NCBI RefSeq assembly: GCF_023734775.1
Contig: NZ_AP025733.1
Coordinates: 124,001-188,000, forward strand
DNA: 64,000 bases
Direction: 5' to 3'
Source of the DNA: Nostoc cf. commune SO-36
GTDB lineage: Bacteria > Cyanobacteriota > Cyanobacteriia > Cyanobacteriales > Nostocaceae
A program made the position numbers and the translations under genes. Below are positions 17,426-26,864 of the stretch, one piece after another. The stretch's first letter is position 1. Each line of letters opens with the position of its first letter. The notes beneath the pieces were generated by a model. That model was not told the origin of the DNA and searched no databases. It saw nothing but the letters and a program-made list of their open reading frames with translations.

Positions 17426-18814
17426 ATGCTGCTAACGATCGCAACGACACACTTTCCAGCAACAGAGTTAGGCTATCTGTTACATAAACACCCTGACCGT
17501 TGTCAGTCTTTTTCTCTTTCTTTTGGACAGGCGCACGTCTTCTACCCGGAAGCAAATACCCAGCGATGCACAGTAGCGTTGCTGTTGGATGTTGACCCGG
17601 TGAAATTGGTGCGGGGACGTAGTGCGAGGCTAGAACAATATGTAAACGATCGCCCTTATGTTGCTTCTTCATTTTTAAGTGTAGCGATCGCTCAAGTATT
17701 TAGCACAGCTTTAGCAGGTCGCTGCAAAGAGTTCCCAGAACTAGTAGAAACTCCTATTCCTTTGACAGCGAAACTTTCTGTCTTACCCTGTCGCGGGGGT
17801 GAAAATTTTCTGCGGGAACTGTTTGAGCCTTTGGGTTACAGTGTGAGTGCCCAAGGTCACATTTTAGATGAGGAATTCCCTGAATGGGGGCAGAGTCAAT
17901 ACTTTAGCGTCGAACTTCAGCACACTTTGCCCTTAAGCGACTTATTAAGTCACCTCTACGTTTTGATTCCAGTATTGGATGACGATAAACATTACTGGGT
18001 AGGCGATGAAGAAATCGAAAAATTACTGCGTCATGGCGAAGGTTGGTTAACTGCACATCCAGCGCGAGAACAAATTACCAAGCGCTACCTAAAACGACAA
18101 CATCGCTTAACTCGTCTGGCTTTAGCCCAATTAGCAGAGGAAGACAATCCCGATCCCGATAGTGCTGAGGAAAGCCATGCAGAAGAAGAAGCAGCAGTAG
18201 AAAAGCCCATTAGTCTGAATCAGCAGAGAATGAATGCGGTGATTGCTGCTTTAAAGCAAAGAGCTGCAAAGCGGGTGATTGATTTAGGCTGTGGTCAGGG
18301 AAATCTCTTGAAACTCCTGCTTAAAGATGGTTTTTTCGAGCAAATTACGGGTGTCGATGTTTCCTACAGGGCGCTAGAAGTCGCTCAAGAACGATTAGAC
18401 CGTCTGCATCTCCCTCGCAATCAATGGGAACGTCTGCAATTATTACAGAGCGCACTCACCTATCAAGATAAACGGCTCAGTGGCTACGATGCGGCGACGG
18501 TGATTGAGGTAATTGAGCATCTCGATTTACCGCGTCTGGGGTCATTTGAGCGAGTCTTGTTTGAGTTTACCCAGCCCAAAACCGTGGTGGTGACAACGCC
18601 CAATATTGAGTACAACGTCAAATTTGAGAACTTGCCTGCGGGGAAACTACGGCACCAAGACCACCGCTTTGAATGGACGCGCGCAGAGTTTAAAAACTGG
18701 GCAAATCGGGTAGCAGAGCGCTTTAGCTATACTGTGGAATTTCAACCTGTAGGCACAGAGGATGCAGAAGTCGGTTCACCCACACAGATGGCAGTGTTTA
18801 GCCGTAATTCCTAA
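17426..18814 (+). CDS. hen1: Hen1 RNA 3'-terminal ribose 2'-O-methyltransferase
   Basis: 462 residues from the ATG at 17426, matching the usual family start (MLLTIATTHFPATELGYLLH); the TTG nine bases upstream is rejected. The N-terminal ~240 residues form the domain that activates the RNA ligase of the partner Pnkp. An acidic linker (about 245-265) leads to the methyltransferase domain with SAM motif VIDLGCGQGNLL, metal-site EVIEHLD and the conserved RHQDHRFEWTR region. Hen1 methylates the 2'-OH at the broken end before sealing, so the repaired RNA resists a second cut. It is followed 62 bases later by pnkp, together forming the bacterial Pnkp/Hen1 RNA-repair system against ribotoxins. Confidence 0.95.
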   Translation: MLLTIATTHFPATELGYLLHKHPDRCQSFSLSFGQAHVFYPEANTQRCTVALLLDVDPVKLVRGRSARLEQYVNDRPYVASSFLSVAIAQVFSTALAGRCKEFPELVETPIPLTAKLSVLPCRGGENFLRELFEPLGYSVSAQGHILDEEFPEWGQSQYFSVELQHTLPLSDLLSHLYVLIPVLDDDKHYWVGDEEIEKLLRHGEGWLTAHPAREQITKRYLKRQHRLTRLALAQLAEEDNPDPDSAEESHAEEEAAVEKPISLNQQRMNAVIAALKQRAAKRVIDLGCGQGNLLKLLLKDGFFEQITGVDVSYRALEVAQERLDRLHLPRNQWERLQLLQSALTYQDKRLSGYDAATVIEVIEHLDLPRLGSFERVLFEFTQPKTVVVTTPNIEYNVKFENLPAGKLRHQDHRFEWTRAEFKNWANRVAERFSYTVEFQPVGTEDAEVGSPTQMAVFSRNS

Positions 18815-18876
18815 TTTCATTTTATTTATTTGTTCCTTTGCGCCTTTGGCATCCTTAGCGGTTGGTTAAAAAAATT

Positions 18877-21459
18877 ATGAAAATAACTATTCCTGAACTA
18901 TCCCTAATTGTCCTTATCGGAGCTTCTGGTTCCGGTAAATCAACTTTTGCCCATAAGCACTTTCAATCCTTCGAGGTACTTTCCTCAGACTTTTGTCGCG
19001 GCTTAGTTTCTAATAGCGAAAATAGCCAGTCCGCCACCAAAGATGCCTTTGAGGTGTTGCACTTCATCACTGCCAAGCGGCTAGCAGCAGCTAAACTGAC
19101 TGTAATTGATGCTACCAACGTGCAGATGGAAGATCGCAAACCTCTGCTGCAAATGGCACGACAATACCATTGCTTTGCGATCGCGATCGTCCTCGACTTA
19201 CCAGAAGAATTATGCCATGAACGCAACCAACAGAGGAGCGATCGTCAGTTCGGCTCCCATGTAGTGCGGCGGCATAGCCAAATGTTACGACGTTCTCTAC
19301 GTGGTTTGGAAAAAGAAGGTTTTCGTTATGTCTATACTCTCAACTCTTTAGCAGAAATTGAATCTGTTGAAATCGAACGCCAACCCCTTTGGAACAACCT
19401 AAAACACGAACACGGCCCCTTTGATATCATTGGCGACATTCATGGCTGTTACGACGAACTCGAAACATTACTCCAACAATTAGGCTACCAAATCTCTTCA
19501 TCTCCCCCTGCTCCCCCTGCTCCCCTCTGGGACACTCCTACTTACTACCACCCCCAAGGACGGAAAGTTATTTTTTTGGGGGATTTAGTAGACCGTGGCC
19601 CGCGTATCTTAGATACAGTCAAGCTGGTGCAAAACATGGTTATGGCAGGTACAGCTATCTGCGTTCCTGGTAATCATGAAAACAAGCTATTGCGGAAACT
19701 ACGAGGTAAAAATGTCCGAGTCAATCATGGGTTAGAGCAAACCCTACATGAGATTGAGGCGTTATCCGATGAAGTGCGCGAACCCTTCACCAAAGAACTG
19801 CAAAAGTTTCTGGATTCCTTAGTAAGTCACTACCTCCTAGATGACGGACGGTTAGTGGTAGCTCACGCAGGTATGAAACAAGAAATGCAGGGGCGGGGAT
19901 CTGGTGCGGTGCGCGAGTTTGCTCTGTATGGTGAATCCACTGGCGAGATTGATGAGTTTGGCTTACCTGTTCGCTACAACTGGGCGGGAGAATATCGGGG
20001 TGAAGCGATGGTAGTTTACGGGCATACTCCTGTACCAGAAGCAGAATGGCTGAATAACACTATTGATATTGATACAGGCTGCGTCTTTGGCGGCAAACTC
20101 ACTGCCCTCCGCTATCCAGAAAAAGAATTAGTAAGCATTCCGGCTGCTCGTGTATACTGCGAACCTGTGAAACCTTTGTTACAAAATACAGTTACCCGCA
20201 CATCTCAACAGGAACTTGATGATGTCCTGCACATTGAGGACGTATTGGGTAAGCGCCTCATCAACACGCGACTTAAGCCCAACATTACCATCCGGGAAGA
20301 AAATGCGATCGCAGCTCTAGAAGTGATGAGCCGTTTTGCTGCCAATCCGAAATGGCTGATTTACTTACCCCCCACCATGTCCCCTGTGGAAACATCTTCA
20401 ATACCGGGATATTTAGAACACCCAGCACAAGCCTTTGCCTACTACCAACGGGAAATCACTGAAGTAGTTTGCGAAGAAAAACACATGGGTTCACGGGCGG
20501 TAGTAGTTATTTGTCGGGATTTAGTAGCTGCCGAGAAACGGTTTGGCGTGGTGGATGAAAGTATCGGTATCTGCTACACCCGCACAGGAAGACGCTTCTT
20601 TGATAATCCAGCATTGGAGGCGGAACTATTGGCGCGGGTAAATGCTGCCCTTTCCCAAAGCGGCTTTTGGGAGGAGTTTAATACTGATTGGGTGTGTCTA
20701 GACTGTGAATTAATGCCTTGGTCAGCCAAAGCACAGGGACTACTGCGTGAACAGTATGCACCTGTGGGAGTGGCATCAAGCCTTGCTCTTAATGATGCTG
20801 TTAACTTATTGCAACAAGCAAGCGATCGCAACGTCGAAATCAGCAACCAACTCAGTCATTACCAGCAACGTGCAGAAATGGCGCATCAGTACATCATCGC
20901 CTACCGTCGCTACTGCTGGTCTGTTACCGATATTTCTGATCTAAAGCTCGCACCTTTCCACATCCTGGCAACAGAGGGAGCCGCTCACATCGACAAAGAC
21001 CATCGCTGGCACATGGAGCAAATCGCCAAAATCTGCCAACTAGACCCCGCCTTACTTCTCGCAACTGCCTATAAAGTGATAGATTTGACTGACCCCAGTA
21101 GCCAGGCGGAGGGTATTCATTGGTGGGAAGAACTGACTGCTGCGGGTGGTGAAGGTATGGTTGTCAAGCCAATGCAATTCGTAGTCCAAGGTAATCGCGG
21201 CATTGTGCAGCCTGCGGTGAAGTGTCGCGGACAAGAATATCTGCGAATTATCTACGGTGTGGAATACTCAGTGCCGGAGAATTTGCAACGTCTACGGCAA
21301 CGTGGGTTATCTCTCAAGCGTTCTCTAGCAATGCGGGAGTTTGCTCTAGGCGTTGAAGCATTGGAGCGATTTGTCTCTCATACTCCTCTGCGTCGCGTGC
21401 ATGAATGTGTTTTCGGGATTTTGGCGCTAGAGAGCCAATCTGTTGATCCGCGACTTTAG
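18877..21459 (+). CDS. pnkp: Polynucleotide kinase-phosphatase/ligase Pnkp
   Basis: 860 residues from the ATG at 18877 (TTG at 18862 rejected). Three domains are visible in order. A 5' kinase has P-loop GASGSGKS at residues 15-22. A metallophosphatase carries FDIIGDIHGCYDE, GDLVDRGP and GNHENKL near residues 185-275. A C-terminal nucleotidyltransferase of the RNA-ligase type has CEEKHMGSRAVVV around residue 540; the Lys is the expected AMP acceptor. It heals and, with Hen1, seals tRNAs cut by ribotoxins. A Pro/Ala-rich insert (SSPPAPPAPLWDTP) sits in the phosphatase domain. All key motifs are present and the gene looks functional. Confidence 0.95.
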   Translation: MKITIPELSLIVLIGASGSGKSTFAHKHFQSFEVLSSDFCRGLVSNSENSQSATKDAFEVLHFITAKRLAAAKLTVIDATNVQMEDRKPLLQMARQYHCFAIAIVLDLPEELCHERNQQRSDRQFGSHVVRRHSQMLRRSLRGLEKEGFRYVYTLNSLAEIESVEIERQPLWNNLKHEHGPFDIIGDIHGCYDELETLLQQLGYQISSSPPAPPAPLWDTPTYYHPQGRKVIFLGDLVDRGPRILDTVKLVQNMVMAGTAICVPGNHENKLLRKLRGKNVRVNHGLEQTLHEIEALSDEVREPFTKELQKFLDSLVSHYLLDDGRLVVAHAGMKQEMQGRGSGAVREFALYGESTGEIDEFGLPVRYNWAGEYRGEAMVVYGHTPVPEAEWLNNTIDIDTGCVFGGKLTALRYPEKELVSIPAARVYCEPVKPLLQNTVTRTSQQELDDVLHIEDVLGKRLINTRLKPNITIREENAIAALEVMSRFAANPKWLIYLPPTMSPVETSSIPGYLEHPAQAFAYYQREITEVVCEEKHMGSRAVVVICRDLVAAEKRFGVVDESIGICYTRTGRRFFDNPALEAELLARVNAALSQSGFWEEFNTDWVCLDCELMPWSAKAQGLLREQYAPVGVASSLALNDAVNLLQQASDRNVEISNQLSHYQQRAEMAHQYIIAYRRYCWSVTDISDLKLAPFHILATEGAAHIDKDHRWHMEQIAKICQLDPALLLATAYKVIDLTDPSSQAEGIHWWEELTAAGGEGMVVKPMQFVVQGNRGIVQPAVKCRGQEYLRIIYGVEYSVPENLQRLRQRGLSLKRSLAMREFALGVEALERFVSHTPLRRVHECVFGILALESQSVDPRL

Positions 21460-21510
21460 TTTTTGATTATGAGGCATTGCTGAATATAAAGTATGGTGAT
21501 TAGGCAGGAA

Positions 21511-21727
21511 CTAATAGATGGAATGGCACTAAGTTAAGCGCAAACCCTTGATATAACTGGTTTTTGGGTGTGGGGTGTAGGGTTGCAGGTATTGGGGAAT
21601 CAAGAAGATGTTGAATTCCTTGATGCAACTAAAGTTTAATTGTCTAAAACACTACACCCAACACCCTACCCCCAACACCCTGCCCTAGCGAGGTTTCACG
21701 TTTTCTTAGTGCCATTCCTAATAGATG
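21511..21727. mobile_element. 197-bp MITE with 13-bp perfect ends and 10-bp target duplication
   Basis: The element spans 21521-21717. Ends are GAATGGCACTAAG and CTTAGTGCCATTC (perfect inverted repeats), flanked on both sides by the same CTAATAGATG (21511-21520 and 21718-21727). It has no coding capacity; the interior is GT-rich on one side and AC-rich on the other, so it could fold. It must have been mobilised in trans by a transposase that makes 10-bp duplications. Confidence 0.85.
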
Positions 21728-21758
21728 CGATCGCCTACGACCCGCCGTAGGCGATCGC
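21727..21758. repeat. HIP1 hairpin
   Basis: GCGATCGCCTACG and CGTAGGCGATCGC form 13-base perfect arms around six bases, right beside the MITE. Confidence 0.7.
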
Positions 21759-21869
21759 CTAAGACTTACAAATGAAACCTGAAACTGTCAAAATTTACCT
21801 AAAGTCAGCTTGAAAAGCTCTCAAGGGGACAGTTGAAGGCGCTATCGGCAATCCTCAGTAATTGGAATA

Positions 21870-22040
21870 TCATGGCTTATTGGTCTGCGCTGCGGCATAC
21901 ATTTTATGGTGGCCATCCAGTAAATAGTGAGCTAAACACCAATGCTCAGTAGTCTCAGGATTACCCTGCCAAACGGCTGGCTGCTTAATGTCCAAAACTG
22001 CACTCCCTGGCTGTCTAATCAGTATATTTAAGCTTATCGA
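21870..22040 (-). pseudogene. C-terminal remnant of an unknown protein
   Basis: A leftward frame without a start codon encodes IRQPGSAVLDIKQPAVWQGN, then PETTEHWCLAHYLLDGHHKM and ends AAAQTNKP. The His/Trp-rich composition is gene-like, but the frame is closed upstream by TAA and has no ATG or GTG start. The family is not identified. Confidence 0.4.
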
Positions 22041-22254
22041 TTAACGATTTTGCTAGGATTCAAGCTTTCAACCCGGATTTCTCACCACATCTCGATTAAG
22101 CCTTGTGCAGGTGAGCAGGGGAGCAGGTGAGAGTTCAAATACCAAGTTCTTTCCCCTCTGCCCCTCACCTTGTGAGAAATGCGGGTCAAATCTATTCTTA
22201 TATACCGATAAGACAGTCAGGGGTATATTGTCAAAAACTAAATTGGAGTTTTAG

Positions 22255-23450
22255 ATGCCGAGTCAAAAGAAAGAGCCAAGCGGATGTGGATGCTCAAATA
22301 TTCCGATCTCTATAATCCTAATTATCTTAGGAGGTGGTTATTGGTGGTTTAGTCAGAGAGGATATTTAGAAATAAGCAAGTTTTTAGATAATAGTAAGAA
22401 GATAAATATACATATTTTTAACCCCACTATAACTAATTCTCCAACTATTACTCCAACTGCTTCTATAGCTCCGTCAGTTCCTGTAAAAATTACTTCAACA
22501 TCATCTTCTAACAATAATAAAATTTTCCCAAAAGTAATCCTAAAAGAAAAAATCCAATTGCCTCAAACGCCTTGGGAAAAGAAAGTAATGAGAGGAATTT
22601 ATTTAACTCGCTATCAAGTTACCAATAATGCTGACGAACAAACGATTCGTGAAAGAGTTCGTTACTATCGCTCTCAAGGAATTAATACAATTATTCACGG
22701 AGTTTGGGGCAATGGTTGTACGATGTATAATAGTGAAGTTATGCAGCAAAGCTTTGGGTATAAAAGTTGTCCAAACCAGTTTCAAGACCAATGGTTAAAT
22801 TGGTTAATAGATGAAGCACATAAGCAAGGGATGCAAGTTCATGCTTACTTCGAGAAGGGAATTAAAATAGATAAGAATAGCCCGATTTTGATTTAGCTAT
22901 TAATCGGAAATGGATTGTTCCAGGAGTGGATAAAACCTACTCTGGAATTGATCATTATGTACTGGATGTGGAAATTCCTGAAGTTGCTAATCTTTTTAAA
23001 AATATATTAGTAGAGTTTGTCAAGAAATATCCCAATATTGATGCAGTTCAATGGGATGATTATTTAGGTTATTATGCTGGATTACCTGGGAAATTTGACC
23101 GGACTGAAAATTTAACCCGATTTGTGCAACAGATGGTAACTTCTATGAAAAAAGCTAATAAATCGGTGAGTTTTGATATTTGCCATCATAACCCATATTG
23201 GGCTAAAAAATATTTTGCGGCTGACTGGGAAAAATGGGGTGTAGATCGTGTATTTATTCAAGCTTATAATGATAGCAATTTTGTTGAAGAATTAAATTAC
23301 GCTCAAAAATATGCTGGAGTTGCAATTACAGATCGGCAGCTTGGACGTTTAAAAGAATTAGTTGATAACCCAAAAATTAAAAGTATCTTAGTTTTTCCGT
23401 TTTCGGGAAACCCAGAAAAAACAGCTTCTAGCTTGAAAAACTCGCTTTGA
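22255..23450 (+). pseudogene. GHL10-like glycoside-hydrolase protein with one frameshift
   Basis: The first frame (22255-22896) has a membrane anchor (ISIILIILGGGYWWF), a Thr/Ser-rich linker and the start of a barrel domain (MRGIYLTRYQ, GINTIIHGVWGNG, DEAHKQGMQVHAYFE). It then stops at NSPILI. The next frame, joining near 22877-22890, continues DFDLAINRKWIVPGVDKTYS, DAVQWDDYLGYYAG, SFDICHHNPYWAKKYF and VFPFSGNPEKTA to a stop at 23450. This matches the membrane-anchored GHL10/DUF187-type proteins, glycosidase-like enzymes that probably act on extracellular polysaccharide. A one-base error or a real mutation breaks it; otherwise it would be about 395 residues. Confidence 0.7.
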
Positions 23451-23495
23451 AGAGTAAGAACCCGTAGGCGCAGCCCCTTAAGTAAACATCGCTAA

Positions 23496-23939
23496 TTAAT
23501 TTTTCTTATTCTTTCTGTACTGATTGAGCAAGTATTGTGGATTGCTGATATACATCTCTGTATAACCGCACTGACCACAAATATATGCTGTTAATGTCCC
23601 AGTGTGAGTTCCTTTAAATATGAGCGCTTTTGGATTTTCGTAAATTTCTACTTGCAGATCCTTTTTAAACTCTTCTGTGTGGGTAACGATACGAACGTTT
23701 GGAATTATATTTTCAGAACCACATTTAACACACGCCAAAAGTTCAATTTCTTGTTGATCTGGATACTCGGCTAGCCCTATTGATGTGACTAAGACTGGCT
23801 GACCTTTAATGCTAGAAGGAGCAATTTCGTCAACTCCTTGGAATGACTTGTCCTCGATTCCATCGTTTGAGGTACCACAACTCCAGCAGAAAGAGAAAGT
23901 CTCTTCATTCTGCTCATGGCACTTGCAACATTTCCACAT
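23496..23939 (-). CDS. Double zinc-ribbon protein
   Basis: 147 residues from the ATG at 23937-23939, preceded by GAGGT; the longer start at 24002 is less likely. An N-terminal zinc-finger unit MWKCCKCHEQNEETFSFCWS (CxxC...CxxC) resembles RanBP2-type or zinc-ribbon modules. A second pair of Cys pairs (CVKCGS and CGQCGY) flanks a beta-rich middle. Probably an adaptor or nucleic-acid-binding protein; function unknown. It has no co-directional partner close by. Confidence 0.65.
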   Translation of the reverse strand: MWKCCKCHEQNEETFSFCWSCGTSNDGIEDKSFQGVDEIAPSSIKGQPVLVTSIGLAEYPDQQEIELLACVKCGSENIIPNVRIVTHTEEFKKDLQVEIYENPKALIFKGTHTGTLTAYICGQCGYTEMYISNPQYLLNQYRKNKKN

Positions 23940-24174
23940 CTGTATTACCTCTGCAAAAGAGTTGACGTTAGACAAGTTTAAACCAATAACAATTTTACTC
24001 ACATTAGGCGAAGCAAAAAGGTTAGAAAAATTCTTGATAAGTTGAAAACAGGCAAGTAGTCAGCAGCCAAGGCAATTGACGCTTTTATTGAGGAACTGGG
24101 TGCTGTAAAGTCAGAACACAGCCAGCAACTGTAGAATTAGATGTAGCGAGTTAGAATTTTTGTGCTGGCGACTA

Positions 24175-24363
24175 TTAACCAGTCGACTTAATCACACCTT
24201 GGTTAACTAAATGTTCAAGCTGAGAATGATGCTGTGTATGCTCCCGTAGCAACTTGAGTTGCTCGTAAGTGAGAATGTGTAACCCAGGACGGACAACATA
24301 ACCTTGAATAGTAATGCTTTGTGGTTGCTGGCTATCGGTGCGGTTGTAGGAAATTGAAGGCAT
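24175..24363 (-). CDS. Small hypothetical protein
   Basis: 62 residues starting MPSISYNRTDSQQPQSITIQ; helical C-terminal half (YEQLKLLREHTQHHSQLEHL) with a cluster of four His residues. No ribosome site is obvious, so confidence is limited. The 170-base gap to its left holds only a short remnant-like frame. Confidence 0.45.
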   Translation of the reverse strand: MPSISYNRTDSQQPQSITIQGYVVRPGLHILTYEQLKLLREHTQHHSQLEHLVNQGVIKSTG

Positions 24364-24827
24364 ATTTACAATTACGTAAGTTAGAACTCATTAGTAGAAG
24401 AAAGTTTAATTCTTCATTCTTTTACAGCTTCACACAAGTTCCTCTTAAAAGGTGACAATAGGATGAATCAATGCCAAAGTATACAGAAAATTCCTAATAG
24501 AAGCGCTCATATTATGCAGGTTCTGTAAAAAAGAGGATCAAAGGATTAGGTTACGATAAATTTATACAATAAGGCTGTTATATTAATAGTCGGCATTGCT
24601 AACACTCTATAGATTTGTAATACATGGGAGTCAAACGTTATCGCAATTCCAAAACAACTAATCAACTCGCAAATCAAGTCACCCCAAGTTTTCTTGATTG
24701 ACCATGAGAATAATAATCGCGGTTTAACTGATACCAATGAAGCATTACAGCTAGCCGAAAGCCTAGAGTTAGACCTAGTATTAGTGTCTGAAGGAAAAGA
24801 GGCTCCAGTTGCAAAGATTCTGAATTA

Positions 24828-25999
24828 AGTAAGTCGGCGTGAAAAAACCAAAGTATGTAAAGATAAGTAAATACGTAGAATGTATCTACCGAGGTGGCTA
24901 AGACATGGGCGCTCGTTTAAGGGTATTTTTGACTCGTGAGCAGGATAAAACTCTATTAAATCTAAGAACTACGGATGCACCGCAGAAAGTGAAAGACCGA
25001 GCAGAGGTAATCAGGCTGAATGCACATGGTTGGTACGTAGAAAAAATAGCTGCTCATTTTAATTGGACTCCACAAACAGTAAGAGAAATCTTACATAAAT
25101 GGCAGAAACTAGGTCTAGAAGGGCTTTGGGAATTACCAGGTAGAGGAGGAAAAACCAAGTACTCAGAAGAAGACATAGTTTTTTTGGAAGAATGCCTCAA
25201 AAAAGAACCTCGTACATACAACAGTCATCAACTAGCTCAAAAACTATCTAGCGATCGCCAAGTTAAATTGAGTCCCGACAGATTAAGACGGGTACTCAAA
25301 AAAAGGGGGTCATTTGGAAAAGAACCAGAAAGAGTCATAAAGGAAAACAAGACCCTGTAATACGGGAAAAAAAGCAAGCGGACTTAGATATGCTGGAATT
25401 AGCTGCTGCTGCTGGAGAAATAGACCTAAAGTATTTGGACGAATCCGGGTTTTGTGCATGGAGCGAGCCTAGTTACACTTATTACCAACGAGGTGAGCAA
25501 AAACGTTTAGAACAAAGCAAGCGTCGTGGTCGTAGATTAAGCATTATTGGGTTTCTTCAGCCAATAATCAGTTTTATTTACGGTCTGGTGATTGGAGGTG
25601 TTGACAGAAAATCTTATATCCAGATGATGGAGCTTGAAGCCCTTGATGCCCAAAAGATAGGGCGCATCAGAGTCATAGTACAGGACAACGGTCCAATACA
25701 TCGATGTAAACAAGTGCAGCAATTATGGTCAAAGTGGGAACAGATGGGTTTGTACATTTTCTTTTTGCCGAAATATTGTTCGGAAATGAACCCAATTGAA
25801 TTGGAATGGCAACACCTGAAAAAAGATGAACTAGCAGGAAAAATGTTTGATGACGAGCTAGAACTTGCTTATGCCGTAATTGATGGTGTCCAAGCTAGAG
25901 GGGAAAAAGGAAACTACAGTACACAACGTGTTAAATTTAACTTTAACTCCTTTGGTTAAACTTTCGTTACATACTTATAAATTTTCCCGCCGACTTACT
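24828..25999 (+). mobile_element. IS630-family insertion sequence inside the IF-3 paralogue
   Basis: 1172 bp. Ends AGTAAGTCGGCGTGAAAA (left) and its near-complement (right, one mismatch in 18) are flanked by TA at 24826-24827 and 26000-26001, the usual IS630 target duplication. It contains one transposase gene that needs a -1 frameshift. Confidence 0.9.
24905..25959 (+). CDS. IS630-family transposase made by -1 frameshifting
   Basis: The first frame starts at the ATG at 24905 after GAGGTGG. It encodes a helix-turn-helix N-terminal part (IAAHFNWTPQTVREILHKWQ, and LSPDRLRRVLKK). The second frame, joined at the A7G5 run at 25298-25309 by a -1 slip, gives KKGVIWKRTRKSHKG and the DDE domain: LDESGF, VIVQDNGPIH and NPIELEWQHLK carry the three acidic residues. 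Slippage on A-runs is the normal expression mode for many IS630 elements. The element looks recently inserted and possibly active. Confidence 0.85.
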
Positions 26000-26321
26000 T
26001 ATGGCAAGCTTCAGTATCAAAAGAAAAAGCGTCAGGCACAAAGTGCTAGACCAGTAGTAAAAGAAGTTCGGTTTGGTTTAAATATAGGTGTAGCTGATTA
26101 TAAGTTACGCATTGAACAAGCAGTTGGGTGGTTGAGTAAAGGTGATTCGGTGAAGTTTGCTGTTCGTTTACGAGGTCGGGAACATCAATATCGTGAGCAA
26201 GCTGGAGAACTATTAGATCGGGTTGTGACTGATCTCAACTCTGTAGGAAAAGTTCAATCACTTGATAAGCGTTCACTAATTGCTTTAATCATTCCTGCCT
26301 AAATTACTTTTTAAGCATGGC

Positions 26322-26678
26322 TTGATATTTGGCACTTATTTCAATTATAAAATTAACTTGTGGAATGTACACACCAGCCGCGATTGCTATGTTCAAAATC
26401 TGTTCAAAAGTGAGATAATTCAGGGATTAGGCACTAGTCAGAGATGGGAGCTTGTAGATTTATACGAGCGCAGATATGGCGATACACGCAGGTTCGGCTT
26501 TAATGTTCGAGCTTGGAACGCTTACGTGAGTCTCTTTGATGGCTCATTGGACGTTCTTGTTGAGCCGCTCCAAATAGTGAAAGCATTGACCTCTTATAAC
26601 TTTCTTTTTTACGCTATTTTTGGCTATTGGCTAAGTCTTCATTGTGGGATGGCTATCATGTTCCGCAAAGGCATTTAA
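26322..26678 (+). CDS. Doubtful hypothetical frame
   Basis: 118 codons with a TTG start and no ribosome site. The middle (RWELVDLYERRYGDTRRFGF) has reasonable composition and the end has a hydrophobic stretch. No family recognised. It could be a remnant rather than a gene; listed because nothing else explains 26303-26864. A dispersed-repeat copy (reverse) lies at 26694-26714. Confidence 0.2.
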   Translation: MIFGTYFNYKINLWNVHTSRDCYVQNLFKSEIIQGLGTSQRWELVDLYERRYGDTRRFGFNVRAWNAYVSLFDGSLDVLVEPLQIVKALTSYNFLFYAIFGYWLSLHCGMAIMFRKGI

Positions 26679-26864
26679 TCAAGCGACACCGGACAGCCCG
26701 TCGTAGACATCGCTCAAGCAGAGCATAGTCTATCATCTCCCCAATCGATTCCCTCTCTTATTGCCAAAAGCCCTGCTGATGTGGGCTATTGGAGTGATGA
26801 GTAACGTGTTGTTTATTCAAGTTAATCAGGATAATATACCTCGATTAAGAACAGGAAACTTCAA

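Larger units (their letters stand above)
24640..26302 (+). pseudogene. Translation initiation factor IF-3 paralogue split by an IS630 element
   Basis: 24640-24825 encodes an IF-3 N-domain (INSQIKSPQVFLIDHE, GLTDTNEALQLAESLELDLV, APVAKILN). 26000-26302 encodes the IF-3 C-domain (YGKLQYQKKKRQAQ, VKEVRFGLNIGVADYKLRIE, VKFAVRLRGREHQY). Removing 24828-25999 plus one TA restores one frame reading KILN-YGKLQYQKKK across the join, about 162 residues. No ATG, GTG or TTG is well placed at the 5' end. ATC at 24640 has GGGAG nine bases upstream, and rare AUU/AUC starts are known for infC. It diverges from the normal cyanobacterial IF-3 and is probably a plasmid paralogue, now inactive. Confidence 0.85.

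Noticed and set aside
24546..24737. 63-codon leftward frame
   Set aside because: It is antisense to the IF-3 N-domain, which has clear family sequence on the other strand.
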